Assembly (NCBI GenBank): GCA_963169875.1 | Contig: CAUJEL010000137.1 | Coordinates: forward strand, 1-39,889 | Origin: Candidatus Zhuqueibacterota bacterium | GTDB taxonomy: Bacteria; Zhuqueibacterota; Zhuqueibacteria; Residuimicrobiales; Residuimicrobiaceae | DNA length: 39,889 nt | Reading direction: 5' to 3' | Part shown: piece after piece, positions 16,591 to 25,123 of the stretch | Layout of the letters: each line of letters begins with the position of its first letter | Position numbering within the stretch: position 1 is the stretch's first letter | Translations under genes and position numbers: made by a program | Notes under the pieces: model-generated | Databases searched by the model: none | Seen by the model: the letters and a program-made list of their open reading frames with translations, nothing else | What the model was told of the DNA's origin: nothing

Positions 16591-16905
16591 GCTTTTCACG
16601 ATGTCGGTCGATGTGGATGGCAGTGAGTATACGTATCGCCTCGAACAAGGATACCCTAATCCCTTTAATGCATCAACAACGATTTCGTTCAGCATTCCGC
16701 AGCAACAACTCATTACCATAGCGATCTTTGACGTTCGGGGACGGTTGATAAAGCAACTCATGTCATCTATCATAATGCCAGGAAATACACCTGCAAATGG
16801 AATTGCGATTCTGAAAAAGGGGAACAGGTACCATCAGGTGTCTATTTTTGTTCCATGAGAGCTGGGAATTTTTTCAAATCGATTCGATTGCTATTGCTGC
16901 AATAA
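16591..16905 (+). pseudogene. Orphan, frameshifted T9SS sorting domain
   Basis: Translation right after the ITR element gives 'YRLEQGYPNPFNASTTISFS' followed by 'ITIAIFDVRGRLIKQL', a typical type A sorting domain. At about 16783 the frame breaks. The rest of the domain ('VPSGVYFCSMRAGNFF' to 'IRLLLLQ', then TAA at 16903-16905) continues in another frame, as if one A had been lost from an A-run. There is no cargo domain, start codon with a ribosome-binding site or signal peptide upstream. The remainder of the parent gene is gone, apparently lost or displaced at the boundary of the ITR element. This is a decaying fragment. Confidence 0.8.
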
Positions 16906-17049
16906 GGATAATTTTCCGATAGGTTTTGGAGGGCTCCCGATTCTTTCGTAGATTTAAAAGAGTGAGCAACCAGAAGTAAAAAGCCCTAACTTACCAGAGG
17001 ATTTGTTCTATTCGACACGCAGTAATAAATTCGAAAGGTTATTAGCCTG

Positions 17050-17895
17050 TTCGCGAGACACTTGCGCGTCTCGGCTAATTGATTGCAAAGAATATGAGCT
17101 TTCGCCGGCAGAAAGAAAAGGAGTCTTAGCCCTGGCCGAGCAATGTCTGTTTGGTCAGGCTGCTCGGGCAATAGGGAAAATCAAATTTATTTACGCATCG
17201 ATAAAAGCAAAGCGCGGCAAGCCACTCGGCGAACAAGAGATGATTCAAGTGAAATTGACATTAGCCGATCAGAGAAGCGGACAGCACCCTCGCGCCATTT
17301 TGATGCAGCCAGTCTTTGATCTCAGCCAATAGGGGAACAGATTTTTCCTGACGTGGTTGTTAACGGCCAGTGTAATCAAGTCCTGCCTCACGGGCCTCCG
17401 GTTCAACCAGGAAAAATTACTGGACAGCCGTCAGCAGCCAGACTGAGCGCTGTTTTGTCTGATCCAGGGCTTTTTCAAGATAGCGCCGGGCATGAGCGAA
17501 ACAACCCAATAAAGTGATGCCTGCGCAGTGTTCAAACTGGTTATAACCCTCATAGCCGTGGGCCTGCAAAACGCCGGAATAAGTTATCAACATCTCTGCC
17601 ACGCCATTACGGCCCCGGGAGAATTGACTGTCAAAATCAAGCAAACCCTGTACCGGATCCAGATAGGGCCACATATATTCGGTGTGGCACTTGCCCTTGA
17701 CGGTTGGATCCTGCACCCGGATCGCGGTCTCGTCAACCTGCAGATAGGTGCTGCATCGGATCATATCACACATCAGCATCCCCATGGGCGCAGTCAGCCG
17801 TAAGCGCTTTCGAACCAGCCGTCAATTGTTGGGACCGGGATATCGATCCGGCTTATACGCTTGCAGATGGGCAATATGGCATTAGAAACTGCATC
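17050..17895 (-). pseudogene. Degraded IS66-family transposase
   Basis: Minus-strand translation gives recognisable pieces of an IS66 TnpC transposase in order. They are 'RIDIPVPTIDGWFE' (near 17840), 'YLQVDETAIRVQD', 'YMWPYLDPVQGLLDF', 'LGCFAHARRYLEKAL', 'EPEAREAGLDYTGR' and 'QEKSVPLLAEIKDWL' (near 17320). In-frame stops occur within the 'GYG*LRP', 'TAVQ*FFLV' and 'TGR*QPRQ' contexts. Frameshifts destroy the C-terminal part below about 17270. The DDE residue in 'VDETAI' is retained but the gene cannot make a full protein. IS66 accessory genes tnpA and tnpB and clear terminal inverted repeats were not found. It lies immediately after the 3' end of the TonB receptor gene. Confidence 0.85.
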
Positions 17896-17903
17896 TGTTT
17901 GAA

Positions 17904-17917
17904 CCCGCTTGAGCGGG
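17904..17917. terminator. Short hairpin after the TonB receptor gene
   Basis: CCCGCT and AGCGGG form a perfect 6-bp stem with a 2-base centre, 17 bases past the receptor's stop codon. On the minus strand it is followed by TTCAAA, not a strong T-run, so it is a weak terminator candidate. It could equally belong to the edge of the IS66 remnant. Confidence 0.3.
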
Positions 17918-17933
17918 CAGGGATTACCCCGAT

Positions 17934-20303
17934 CTAATGGGAGCCCAGATGCAGACCCAGGATAAAGTTCCGACCGGGAGCATTGATGCCAGATCCGTGT
18001 TCACGATAGTTGACATCGAAGAGGTTCTCGATGCCCATATGCAGGACGCAGCCGCTGCGCACTTTGACCGTCGTGCGCAGGCAGAGGATGACCCAACCCG
18101 GTGTGCCGCCCGCAGGAATCCGGGGATCATCCAGGTCATCTGACGATAGCCGTCGCTGCTTCGCGGCAAAACGGCTGAATACATTCCATGTGTACCGGGT
18201 GGTACTGTTTCTAATTCCGATCAGGCCGTACGCAGGCGGAATGCCGCCGACCGGTTCATCGAGGGTACTGTTCTCGCCGATGACATAATTAGCGTTGCCA
18301 AACAGATGTATCTTGTTCAACAATGCGTAATCAAAAGAGACCTCCATTCCCCGGATAAAGGCCTGGCCAAGATTCTGTTTTGATTTGACGATGCAGGTAT
18401 CGCCATCAATCAGGATGGTCGTTGAACCCCGGTAGGCCGTGCCGGCACTGCCAAGGAGATCATAGATAGCAGCCTGGTATCCGGCCAGGGCCGCCACCAA
18501 TTTGTCTGTTTGAATTTTTATGCCGACTTCATAATTCAGCATTTTTTCCGGCTGCAGATGGAGATTGGGGACTTCATAGATCATACCCTTGGAACGTCCA
18601 AGTTTGCTGATGTCGCTGAGGTTCGGCGCCCTGAATCCCTGGCCGAGATTTCCGGTTATATTAATATGGGAGGTGATGGAGTAGACCAGTCCCAGACTCC
18701 CTGTCAAGGCGTTGAAGTTTTGCCGTACCATGGAAGAATCGCCCCGGAATTCCGTCCTGAAACAGCTGAATCGGCCTCCGAGAGTCACGCTGAATCGGGA
18801 AGTCAGCTGCCAATAATCTTCCGCGAAGGCGCCGAAGCTGAGGTAGGTAGCACCATCCGGATAACGGCCGCGCGGCTGTGTTATTTTTGCCTGATAGGGC
18901 GTATCGATGATATCGGTTTTGCTGGTGACACGATCGTGATAGATCTCCAGGCCGGCCGTCTGGGTATGTGCTCCGATGGTTGCGTACAGTGTGACGCCAG
19001 TGCCCAGCGTCTGTACGACATCGTGTTCAATGGTTACATCTTTATCCACGGCTGGTTGCTGGATGCGGCCCTCTTCCTGGCGATTCCACGAGAGGGATGT
19101 TTTGATACCGCGCAACCAGGGCCCATGCAGGTTGTTTTCAATATTCACATAGAGCAGATCCCGCTTTTGCGGATCATAGAGCCAACGATAAAATCCTTCA
19201 TTCTCATACTTGTCATACCGCGGCACCTTTTCCTGACGCGATAGCTGATAAGCCAAGGTCCATAGCTGCCGCGAAACCGGATTGGCAACCAATTTAAAAT
19301 GGGCATCATAGGCCTTATAGCCGGATGGCGACTGCACCGCACCACCGGGTGATTTTTCCAATTGCGGATGCCGGCTGTTTTCACCCCGCCGCAAATCATC
19401 AAAATCCTTGTAAGTCGCGCCTGAATAGAAGGCGTACTTTTTGCTGAAAACGGTTAAAGCTCCATGGATCATTTTTTCCTGGTCCGCAGACGCATATCTG
19501 GATGCTGCCCTGTAATCAAGTCTCGGGCCGGAATCAGAAAACGCCGGGGTTTTGGTGACGAGGTTGATGGTACCGCCGAGCGCATCGCTGCCAAAGCGCA
19601 CAGAATTGGGTCCGCGGACCACTTCCACCTGTGAGAGCATGCTTTGATCAACAGTTGTCAGGTATTGGTGATTGCCCAGGCGGTAAGTCGAATTGTTCAA
19701 TCGGATGCCATCCACCAGCAGAAGAATCTGGTTTGAACTCAGACCGCGAATAATCGCCGAACCGCCGCCATGATTGGTTTTCTGCACAGCGAGTCCGGGT
19801 TCCTCGCGCAAGGCTTCTGCAGTGGTTTTGGCTTCCCGGGTGGTTATATCCTCTGCGGTCACCAGATTGAACGGCATGGGCAATTCAAAGGGTTGTTTAT
19901 GGAGGCGGGTGGAAATGACTTCCATGCCGGCGATGGGTAAAATACGTGTGACCAGAACAATCTCCCCAAGATCACGGACCTCTCCTTTTACCTGGATGGA
20001 GTAAACGCTTTTCGGATTGAAGCCGATATGCGTGAAGGTAAGCTTGTAGACCCCGTCTTTTAAAGGCGATAGGACAAACGCGCCCTCTTGATCCGTTATG
20101 CACACTGAATTTTGCCGATCCAGTTGCACGACGACTTTTGCAAGCGGCAGGCCCTCGGCGTTTACCACACGCCCTTTCAGGCCTGCGGCGATATCCTGGG
20201 CAAAGAGATGGCCCTCGGCGGCATCCTGGGCAAAGAGATGGCCGCCCAGTAAATAAAAAAGCAGAACGAAGGAGCGCGCTCTGCTTGAATGGGTGGCATA
20301 CAT
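17934..20303 (-). CDS. TonB-dependent outer-membrane receptor
   Basis: The 789-residue protein has a signal peptide and a carboxypeptidase-regulatory-like domain at about 41-118 ('GRVVNAEGLPLAKVVVQLD'). A plug domain covers about 138-252 ('AEALREEPGLAVQ', 'IIRGLSSNQILLLVDG', 'VEVVRGPNSVRFGSDALGG'), and a 22-strand-type barrel fills the rest. Such receptors import scarce ligands such as siderophores, cobalamin or oligosaccharides using TonB energy. The ligand cannot be told from the sequence, and no SusD partner is present. It is the last gene of an efflux operon, 72 bases after the TolC-type gene. Two oddities are a 10-residue duplication just after the signal peptide ('GHLFAQD' twice) and a C-terminus '...LGLHLGSH' lacking the usual final aromatic residue. 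Confidence 0.9.
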   Translation of the reverse strand: MYATHSSRARSFVLLFYLLGGHLFAQDAAEGHLFAQDIAAGLKGRVVNAEGLPLAKVVVQLDRQNSVCITDQEGAFVLSPLKDGVYKLTFTHIGFNPKSVYSIQVKGEVRDLGEIVLVTRILPIAGMEVISTRLHKQPFELPMPFNLVTAEDITTREAKTTAEALREEPGLAVQKTNHGGGSAIIRGLSSNQILLLVDGIRLNNSTYRLGNHQYLTTVDQSMLSQVEVVRGPNSVRFGSDALGGTINLVTKTPAFSDSGPRLDYRAASRYASADQEKMIHGALTVFSKKYAFYSGATYKDFDDLRRGENSRHPQLEKSPGGAVQSPSGYKAYDAHFKLVANPVSRQLWTLAYQLSRQEKVPRYDKYENEGFYRWLYDPQKRDLLYVNIENNLHGPWLRGIKTSLSWNRQEEGRIQQPAVDKDVTIEHDVVQTLGTGVTLYATIGAHTQTAGLEIYHDRVTSKTDIIDTPYQAKITQPRGRYPDGATYLSFGAFAEDYWQLTSRFSVTLGGRFSCFRTEFRGDSSMVRQNFNALTGSLGLVYSITSHINITGNLGQGFRAPNLSDISKLGRSKGMIYEVPNLHLQPEKMLNYEVGIKIQTDKLVAALAGYQAAIYDLLGSAGTAYRGSTTILIDGDTCIVKSKQNLGQAFIRGMEVSFDYALLNKIHLFGNANYVIGENSTLDEPVGGIPPAYGLIGIRNSTTRYTWNVFSRFAAKQRRLSSDDLDDPRIPAGGTPGWVILCLRTTVKVRSGCVLHMGIENLFDVNYREHGSGINAPGRNFILGLHLGSH
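20193..20243. repeat. 30-bp in-frame duplication within the receptor gene
   Basis: A 21-base sequence starting ATCCTGGGCAAAGAG occurs at 20193 and again at 20223 without mismatch, giving a 30-base period. It adds ten residues after the signal peptide cleavage region of the TonB receptor and keeps the frame, so it is probably a recent slippage event. Confidence 0.8.
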
Positions 20304-20375
20304 AGCGTCGGTCAGTCCCCTGTTAACAATGAGCTGCCTGGAAGACTGTTTATTAAATAGAACAGGTCCATTCGG

Positions 20376-21725
20376 TTAATTAATCCGCCCCGTCGCACGC
20401 AGGTAGTTGCTCTTGCTGAGGCAAAATCCGCACTGCGCATCGACGAGGTTATCGCAAGCTTGTTGATACAGCGCCTGTGCCTCCAGCAAATCGGACACGC
20501 TGGTCAGGCCATTGCGATGACTCTCATTATTGATCCTTAAATTCTCCTCAGCCTGTTCCCGGGCTTCCTGATTGAGCAGCACCTGGCGATAGGCATCGTT
20601 CAACTCCTGCCAGGTCTTTTCCATCTGCAGCATGAGCAGCTCGGAATTATTCTGCAAATTATTTTCCGCGATTTTTTCCTTGAGGCTTCTCTCTTCCAGC
20701 TCGGCCACACCGCCGATCCAGTCCGATATGGGAATGGAGACCGTGCCAAAGAATACGCCCAGCGTGCGGCGCTCACCCGCATCCAGCTTCGTGACCATGG
20801 CGCGCGCGCCGACCGCAGCGCTCGGCAAAAACTCGCCCAGCTTGAGGTTGCTGCGCAATTCTTCCGCCTTGACCGCCTTTTGCAGCAGCTTGTACTCCGT
20901 CCGGTTTTTGAGCGCTGTTTGCGGCGGCATATAATAAGCATGGGGATTTTCTGCTGCGGGCAATTCGCTGGCAAAAATGAGCGTTGAATCATACGGCACA
21001 CCGACATGCTGGCAAAACGCCATGACCGCCAGTTTGCGGCCATTCTCCAGTTTTGATTTGTCCAGCAGAACCTCGCTGCGTTTCAATCTGACTTTCAGCA
21101 CATCGTTGCGCATGACGACACCCGATTCATAGGCTTCTTCAACCTGATTCAACAAGCGATCCAGTAATTCTTTGTATTTATCGATCGTTTTATGTTTTTC
21201 ATCCAATGAGATTATCCGCCAATACTGTTCCTGGGTCGAGAGGATGATATCGCTGCGGAGCACTTGCGCTTTGTCCACTGCCGCGGTCTGGCCAAGCTGG
21301 GCGAGGCGGCTGCCATTGACGATGCGGCCGCCGGCGTACACGGGCTGAATGACATCGAGATAACCGATGCGCCCCTCCCCCAGCATGCTGGTTGTACCAC
21401 CCGGGAAATAGGCGAATTGGGTGGCGTTGGGCAGATTGGCCGGATTGCCATCGTAAACCGGCAGATTGCCGGATGGCGTCTTTAACGCGAACAGATCCTT
21501 GCTGACATCGAACAGGATGGCCCCGGCGCTGATGTCCGGAAAGAAGCGCGTCCGGCTGGAAATCTTGATGCGTTCCGCGGCTTCGCATTCAAGCCGGCTG
21601 TTCTCCAGCGCCAGGTTGTTGCTGAGGGCGAGTCGGATGCTCTCCTCAAGCGAAATGTCTCTCTGCGCCACAGCGTGATTCGCCGTGAGCAGCAGTAATA
21701 TAAACAGATATATTTTTTCTTTCAT
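20376..21725 (-). CDS. TolC-family outer-membrane efflux protein
   Basis: The chosen start gives 'MKEKIYLFILLLLTANHAVA', a clean signal peptide. The frame stays open upstream but that extension has no export signal and runs through a repeat array. The 449-residue mature-type protein shows the TolC/OEP pattern: 'SLEESIRLALSNNLALENSR' near the N-terminus, long alternating helices, a second 'LLQKAVKAEELRSNLKL...FLPSAAVGA' half and 'GLTSVSDLLEAQALYQQA' near the C-terminus. TolC proteins trimerise into an outer-membrane channel and periplasmic tunnel. It should complete a tripartite pump with the RND and membrane fusion proteins encoded upstream in the same operon. Confidence 0.9.
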   Translation of the reverse strand: MKEKIYLFILLLLTANHAVAQRDISLEESIRLALSNNLALENSRLECEAAERIKISSRTRFFPDISAGAILFDVSKDLFALKTPSGNLPVYDGNPANLPNATQFAYFPGGTTSMLGEGRIGYLDVIQPVYAGGRIVNGSRLAQLGQTAAVDKAQVLRSDIILSTQEQYWRIISLDEKHKTIDKYKELLDRLLNQVEEAYESGVVMRNDVLKVRLKRSEVLLDKSKLENGRKLAVMAFCQHVGVPYDSTLIFASELPAAENPHAYYMPPQTALKNRTEYKLLQKAVKAEELRSNLKLGEFLPSAAVGARAMVTKLDAGERRTLGVFFGTVSIPISDWIGGVAELEERSLKEKIAENNLQNNSELLMLQMEKTWQELNDAYRQVLLNQEAREQAEENLRINNESHRNGLTSVSDLLEAQALYQQACDNLVDAQCGFCLSKSNYLRATGRIN

Positions 21726-21794
21726 GGTTCCATGCTTCCGTGTTTTATGAGTTAGGTTAAAACAACATGACGATGTTAAGGCTCCGACGGCACT

Positions 21795-21990
21795 GCCTGA
21801 AGCTGTCGCGTTGGCTGAGCAGAAGCCCCCGCAGAGCCTGTCGCGTTGGCAAAACTGCCGAGATGACTGAGCAATAGTTTTGATGGGGCAATCGTCGCAT
21901 GGCCAAGCCTGTCGCGTTGTGTGAGCCTTTTCATCATTTGCGCCTGTTGCACTGGCTGCGCAGTATGCATTCACAGAGCCTGTCGCAGCC
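21795..21990. repeat. Decayed short-repeat array, ~35.5-bp spacing
   Basis: The core CTGTCGCGTTG or close variants occur at 21803, 21838, 21909, 21944 (CTGTTGCACTG) and 21980. A poorly preserved unit fits at about 21873. Spacings are 35, 71 (two units), 35 and 36 bases. The sequence between cores is not conserved. The array fills the gap between the RND gene stop and the TolC-type gene start. The conserved part is too short and the copies too divergent for CRISPR. Confidence 0.6.
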
Positions 21991-22020
21991 AACCAACTGG
22001 CCGACCTCCCCGGTGCAAAG

Positions 22021-25000
22021 CTAGTCTTCTGCCTCTGGGGTTACCACATCGTGGCGATGGAAATAATAGTACAGCACCGGCAGCACCAGCAGCGACAGCG
22101 CCAGGGCGAAGAACAAGCCGGAACAGATCACCGCGGCCGGCGGTCCCCACAGCGAGGAGCCGCTCAGGATCATGGGAATGACGCCGACCGCTGCGGCGGC
22201 GGAGGTCAGGAAAATCGGCCGCATGCGACGCTTGCCCGCCGACATGGCGGCCTCCTCCACGGCATATCCCTGTTCATGCCGCAGCTCGTCCGCAAAGGAG
22301 ACAAAGATGACGCCGTTGCGCACGACAATGCCCATCAAACCGATGAGTCCGACAAAAGCGGTGACGCCGAACGGATATCCCGTGAGAAAGATGCCCACCG
22401 CCGCGCCAAATACGCTCAACGGCACGGTCACCATGATCAGCAGCGAGGTCTTGACCTCCTTGAACTGGAACATCAGGATCAAAAAGATCAGGATGATGCT
22501 CACCAGCAGCGAGTAGTAGAAAGGCGTCATATGCTCTTTGGAGTCCTGGTAATCGCCGCCATACTCGATGGTCACGCCTGGTGGCATCTCCAGTTTATCG
22601 ACCACCGGCTTTAATTTGGCAAAGAGCGTCGCCGGATAGAGATGCCGGACCACCTCGGCGCGCACGGTGATGGTGCGGACACCGTTGCGACGGATGATCT
22701 CCCCTTCGCTCCAGCCAGGTTTCAGATCAGCAATCTGCCGCACCGGCACCGAGGACGCCAAAAGCGGCGAAGTCACATGCTGATTCAGGATATCATCGGG
22801 GCTCGTCTTGACCTTTTTATCCACTTTTAATTTCACGGCAACGGGATAATCATCCTCCCAGATGGTGGTAACCGGAAACCCTTTGGTGCCCACCATGAGG
22901 GAATAGCCGAGCAAGGCATTGGAGTAGCCCAGACGCGCGGCTTCATCGCGCTTGAGCAGCAGTTCCGCGGCCGGCAGCGGCTGCTGATAATCCGTGCGGA
23001 TGAACTCAAAACCGTCGATTTGCCGCATTTTTTCAGCCACCTGTGATGCCACGGCTTTGAGGGTGGGGATATCATCCCCGGAAACGCGGACTTCAACGGG
23101 CGCTTTCTGAATGTCGAACGCCAACTGTTTCCACTTGATATCCGCCATGGGATAGTGGTTGCGCATCTTTTCGCTGAATTCATCCAGGACCTCGATGGTC
23201 GCTTCATTGGAAGTGGTCAACACGATCAGTTGGCCGTAATGCCTGGCCGGAAAATTCGGCGAATAGAGGGCATGGAATCGCGGCGAATTGGTGCCCACAA
23301 AGGAAGCCACCACGGTGACGCGCTCATCCGCGGCGAGTTTTTCCTCAAGATCTTTCATGACTTTGTCGGTTTGCTGCAGGGAACTGCCTGGCGGCAGATA
23401 GATCTCCACCGCGAACTGATTGCGTTCTATTTTCGGAAACGACTGGCGCGGAATGATGGCCAGGAGTCCCAGCCCTAACAGGAACGAAAGCGCCCCGATC
23501 AGTACCACCATGCGTTTGTGTTTAAAAGCCTTTTCCAGCACCTGATTGTAGGTGCTCTGCATGCGGTCCAGAAACGTCCGTCTCCCTGTTCTGGTCTTGC
23601 GGTCCTTGATGCCGGTACTGATCTGGCTATAGCTCACCAGGGGGATCAGGGTGACGGAGACGAGCAGAGAAACAGACAGCGCATAGGTGATGGTCAACGG
23701 CAGGGAGCGCAGAAAATCCGCGCCCGTCCCGGTCATGAAAAAGGGCATGGGCAGGAAACAGGTGATGATGACCAGGGTGGCGGAGAGCACCGAACTGAAC
23801 AGTTCGGTCACACATCTGGAACCGGCTTCGAAACGCGACATGCCGAGGTCCAGTTTCTCGATATAATTATCGATGATCACGATGGCGTCATCCACCGTGA
23901 TGCCCAGGACCATGATCAAGCCGGCCAGCGAGACCGTCTGTAGATCCATGCCGGATATCCACATCATGCCCAGGGCCGTAAAAATGGAGGTTGGGATGGA
24001 GAGCGCAGCGATGCGGGCGATGCGGCCTGGCAGCAGCAGGATGGTCACCGCAATGACCGAGAGCATGGAGATGCCGAATTCTTTGAGAAAATTGCCGATC
24101 GCCTTGGCGACAGCATCCGGAATATTGGATATGGTGATGATCTGCACATCCGGCGGCAGCGTTTTGACATACTGCTCCGTGGCAACGCGAACCTGTTTGC
24201 CAAACTGCACCACATTTTTGCCCGGCTGCATTTCCAGCGACAGCAGCAGGCACTTTTTGCCATTGACGCGGATAAACGACTCGGGTTCCTCGTACTCACG
24301 GACTACGCGTGCGATGTCCTTCACACGCAGCACGGTACCCTGCAGATCGGAATAGACAATCTGATTGGCCACATCCGCCTCGCTCTGCATGTTGGCGGGC
24401 AGATGAATGGGACGGTTCAACTGGCCATCATCGATTTCGCCGGCATAGGCCACCGAACCGGGCGGTTTGAGCGCTGCCAGCACCTGAAAAGGCTTGATGC
24501 CATAATCGGCCAGTTTGGCGTCATCCATGTAGACGCTGATCTGCTCACGCTGCAGACCATAGCGCTTGATGCGCGACACCGCGGCGACCCTACGCACCTG
24601 GCTCTCATAGGATTTGATCAGGACTTCGAGCTCTTTGTAGGTCTTGGTCTCGGATTGCACGGCCAGCAGCAGCGCCGAGGTATTGCCGAAATCGTTATCC
24701 GCCTCGAGGGAGAGCACCCCGCCGGGGAGTTCAGACTTTAATTGATTGAGTCCATGCTGCAGCTTGGACCAGAAGAGTTCCGGGTCGCGATTGTCATCTT
24801 CAATGAAGACATAGATCACCATGACGTTTTCGCGGGAAATGGACCAGGTCTTGGCACGATCGACGGATTTATATTGGAAGAGATACTGTTCGACCTTGGC
24901 GGTGAGCTGCTCCTCCACTTGATGGGAGGAGGCGCCGGGATAGATGCCGACGATGAGTCCCAACGGGACATCGAATTGCGGGTATTCATCGCGCGGCATC

Positions 25001-25104
25001 AGGATCAGAGCCATCACGCCGGTCAGAACCGCGATGGCGATCAGGATATAAATAACCTGTTTGAAACGCAGGAGGAATCCGAGGAGTGAATTATTTTTGA
25101 TCAT
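22021..25104 (-). CDS. RND-family efflux transporter (HAE1-type)
   Basis: The start is an ATG with GGAGGA about seven bases upstream; it yields 'MIKNNSLLGFLLRFKQVIYI', the standard RND N-terminus with the first transmembrane helix. The 1027-residue length and twelve predicted helices with two large periplasmic loops fit the family. Proton-relay aspartates are seen as Asp405 and Asp406 in 'LGITVDDAIVIIDN'. The C-terminal half carries 'GNGVIFVSFADELR'-like sequence (here 'VRNGVIFVSFADEL') and 'RRMRPIFLTSAAAAVGVIPM'. It pumps substrates outward using proton motive force. Only 19 bases separate it from the fusion protein gene. The substrate is undefined; drugs, detergents or metabolites are possible. 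Confidence 0.93.
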   Translation of the reverse strand: MIKNNSLLGFLLRFKQVIYILIAIAVLTGVMALILMPRDEYPQFDVPLGLIVGIYPGASSHQVEEQLTAKVEQYLFQYKSVDRAKTWSISRENVMVIYVFIEDDNRDPELFWSKLQHGLNQLKSELPGGVLSLEADNDFGNTSALLLAVQSETKTYKELEVLIKSYESQVRRVAAVSRIKRYGLQREQISVYMDDAKLADYGIKPFQVLAALKPPGSVAYAGEIDDGQLNRPIHLPANMQSEADVANQIVYSDLQGTVLRVKDIARVVREYEEPESFIRVNGKKCLLLSLEMQPGKNVVQFGKQVRVATEQYVKTLPPDVQIITISNIPDAVAKAIGNFLKEFGISMLSVIAVTILLLPGRIARIAALSIPTSIFTALGMMWISGMDLQTVSLAGLIMVLGITVDDAIVIIDNYIEKLDLGMSRFEAGSRCVTELFSSVLSATLVIITCFLPMPFFMTGTGADFLRSLPLTITYALSVSLLVSVTLIPLVSYSQISTGIKDRKTRTGRRTFLDRMQSTYNQVLEKAFKHKRMVVLIGALSFLLGLGLLAIIPRQSFPKIERNQFAVEIYLPPGSSLQQTDKVMKDLEEKLAADERVTVVASFVGTNSPRFHALYSPNFPARHYGQLIVLTTSNEATIEVLDEFSEKMRNHYPMADIKWKQLAFDIQKAPVEVRVSGDDIPTLKAVASQVAEKMRQIDGFEFIRTDYQQPLPAAELLLKRDEAARLGYSNALLGYSLMVGTKGFPVTTIWEDDYPVAVKLKVDKKVKTSPDDILNQHVTSPLLASSVPVRQIADLKPGWSEGEIIRRNGVRTITVRAEVVRHLYPATLFAKLKPVVDKLEMPPGVTIEYGGDYQDSKEHMTPFYYSLLVSIILIFLILMFQFKEVKTSLLIMVTVPLSVFGAAVGIFLTGYPFGVTAFVGLIGLMGIVVRNGVIFVSFADELRHEQGYAVEEAAMSAGKRRMRPIFLTSAAAAVGVIPMILSGSSLWGPPAAVICSGLFFALALSLLVLPVLYYYFHRHDVVTPEAED

Positions 25105-25123
25105 GAGAAGGTCTCCTCCGGAC

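Noticed and set aside
17003-17332. 109-codon plus-strand frame that looks like a small protein
   Set aside because: The opposite strand carries IS66 transposase pieces in order, so this frame is an antisense by-product of a pseudogene.
20304-20375. Riboswitch (for example cobalamin) before the TonB receptor gene
   Set aside because: Only 72 bases separate it from the upstream gene, too few for such an element, and no box motif is seen.
21795-21990. CRISPR array
   Set aside because: The repeated core is only about 11-14 bases and poorly conserved, spacers are about 22 bases, and no cas gene is nearby.
21726-21992. N-terminal extension of the TolC-type protein
   Set aside because: The in-frame extension lacks a signal peptide and runs through the repeat array; the internal ATG gives a perfect signal peptide.
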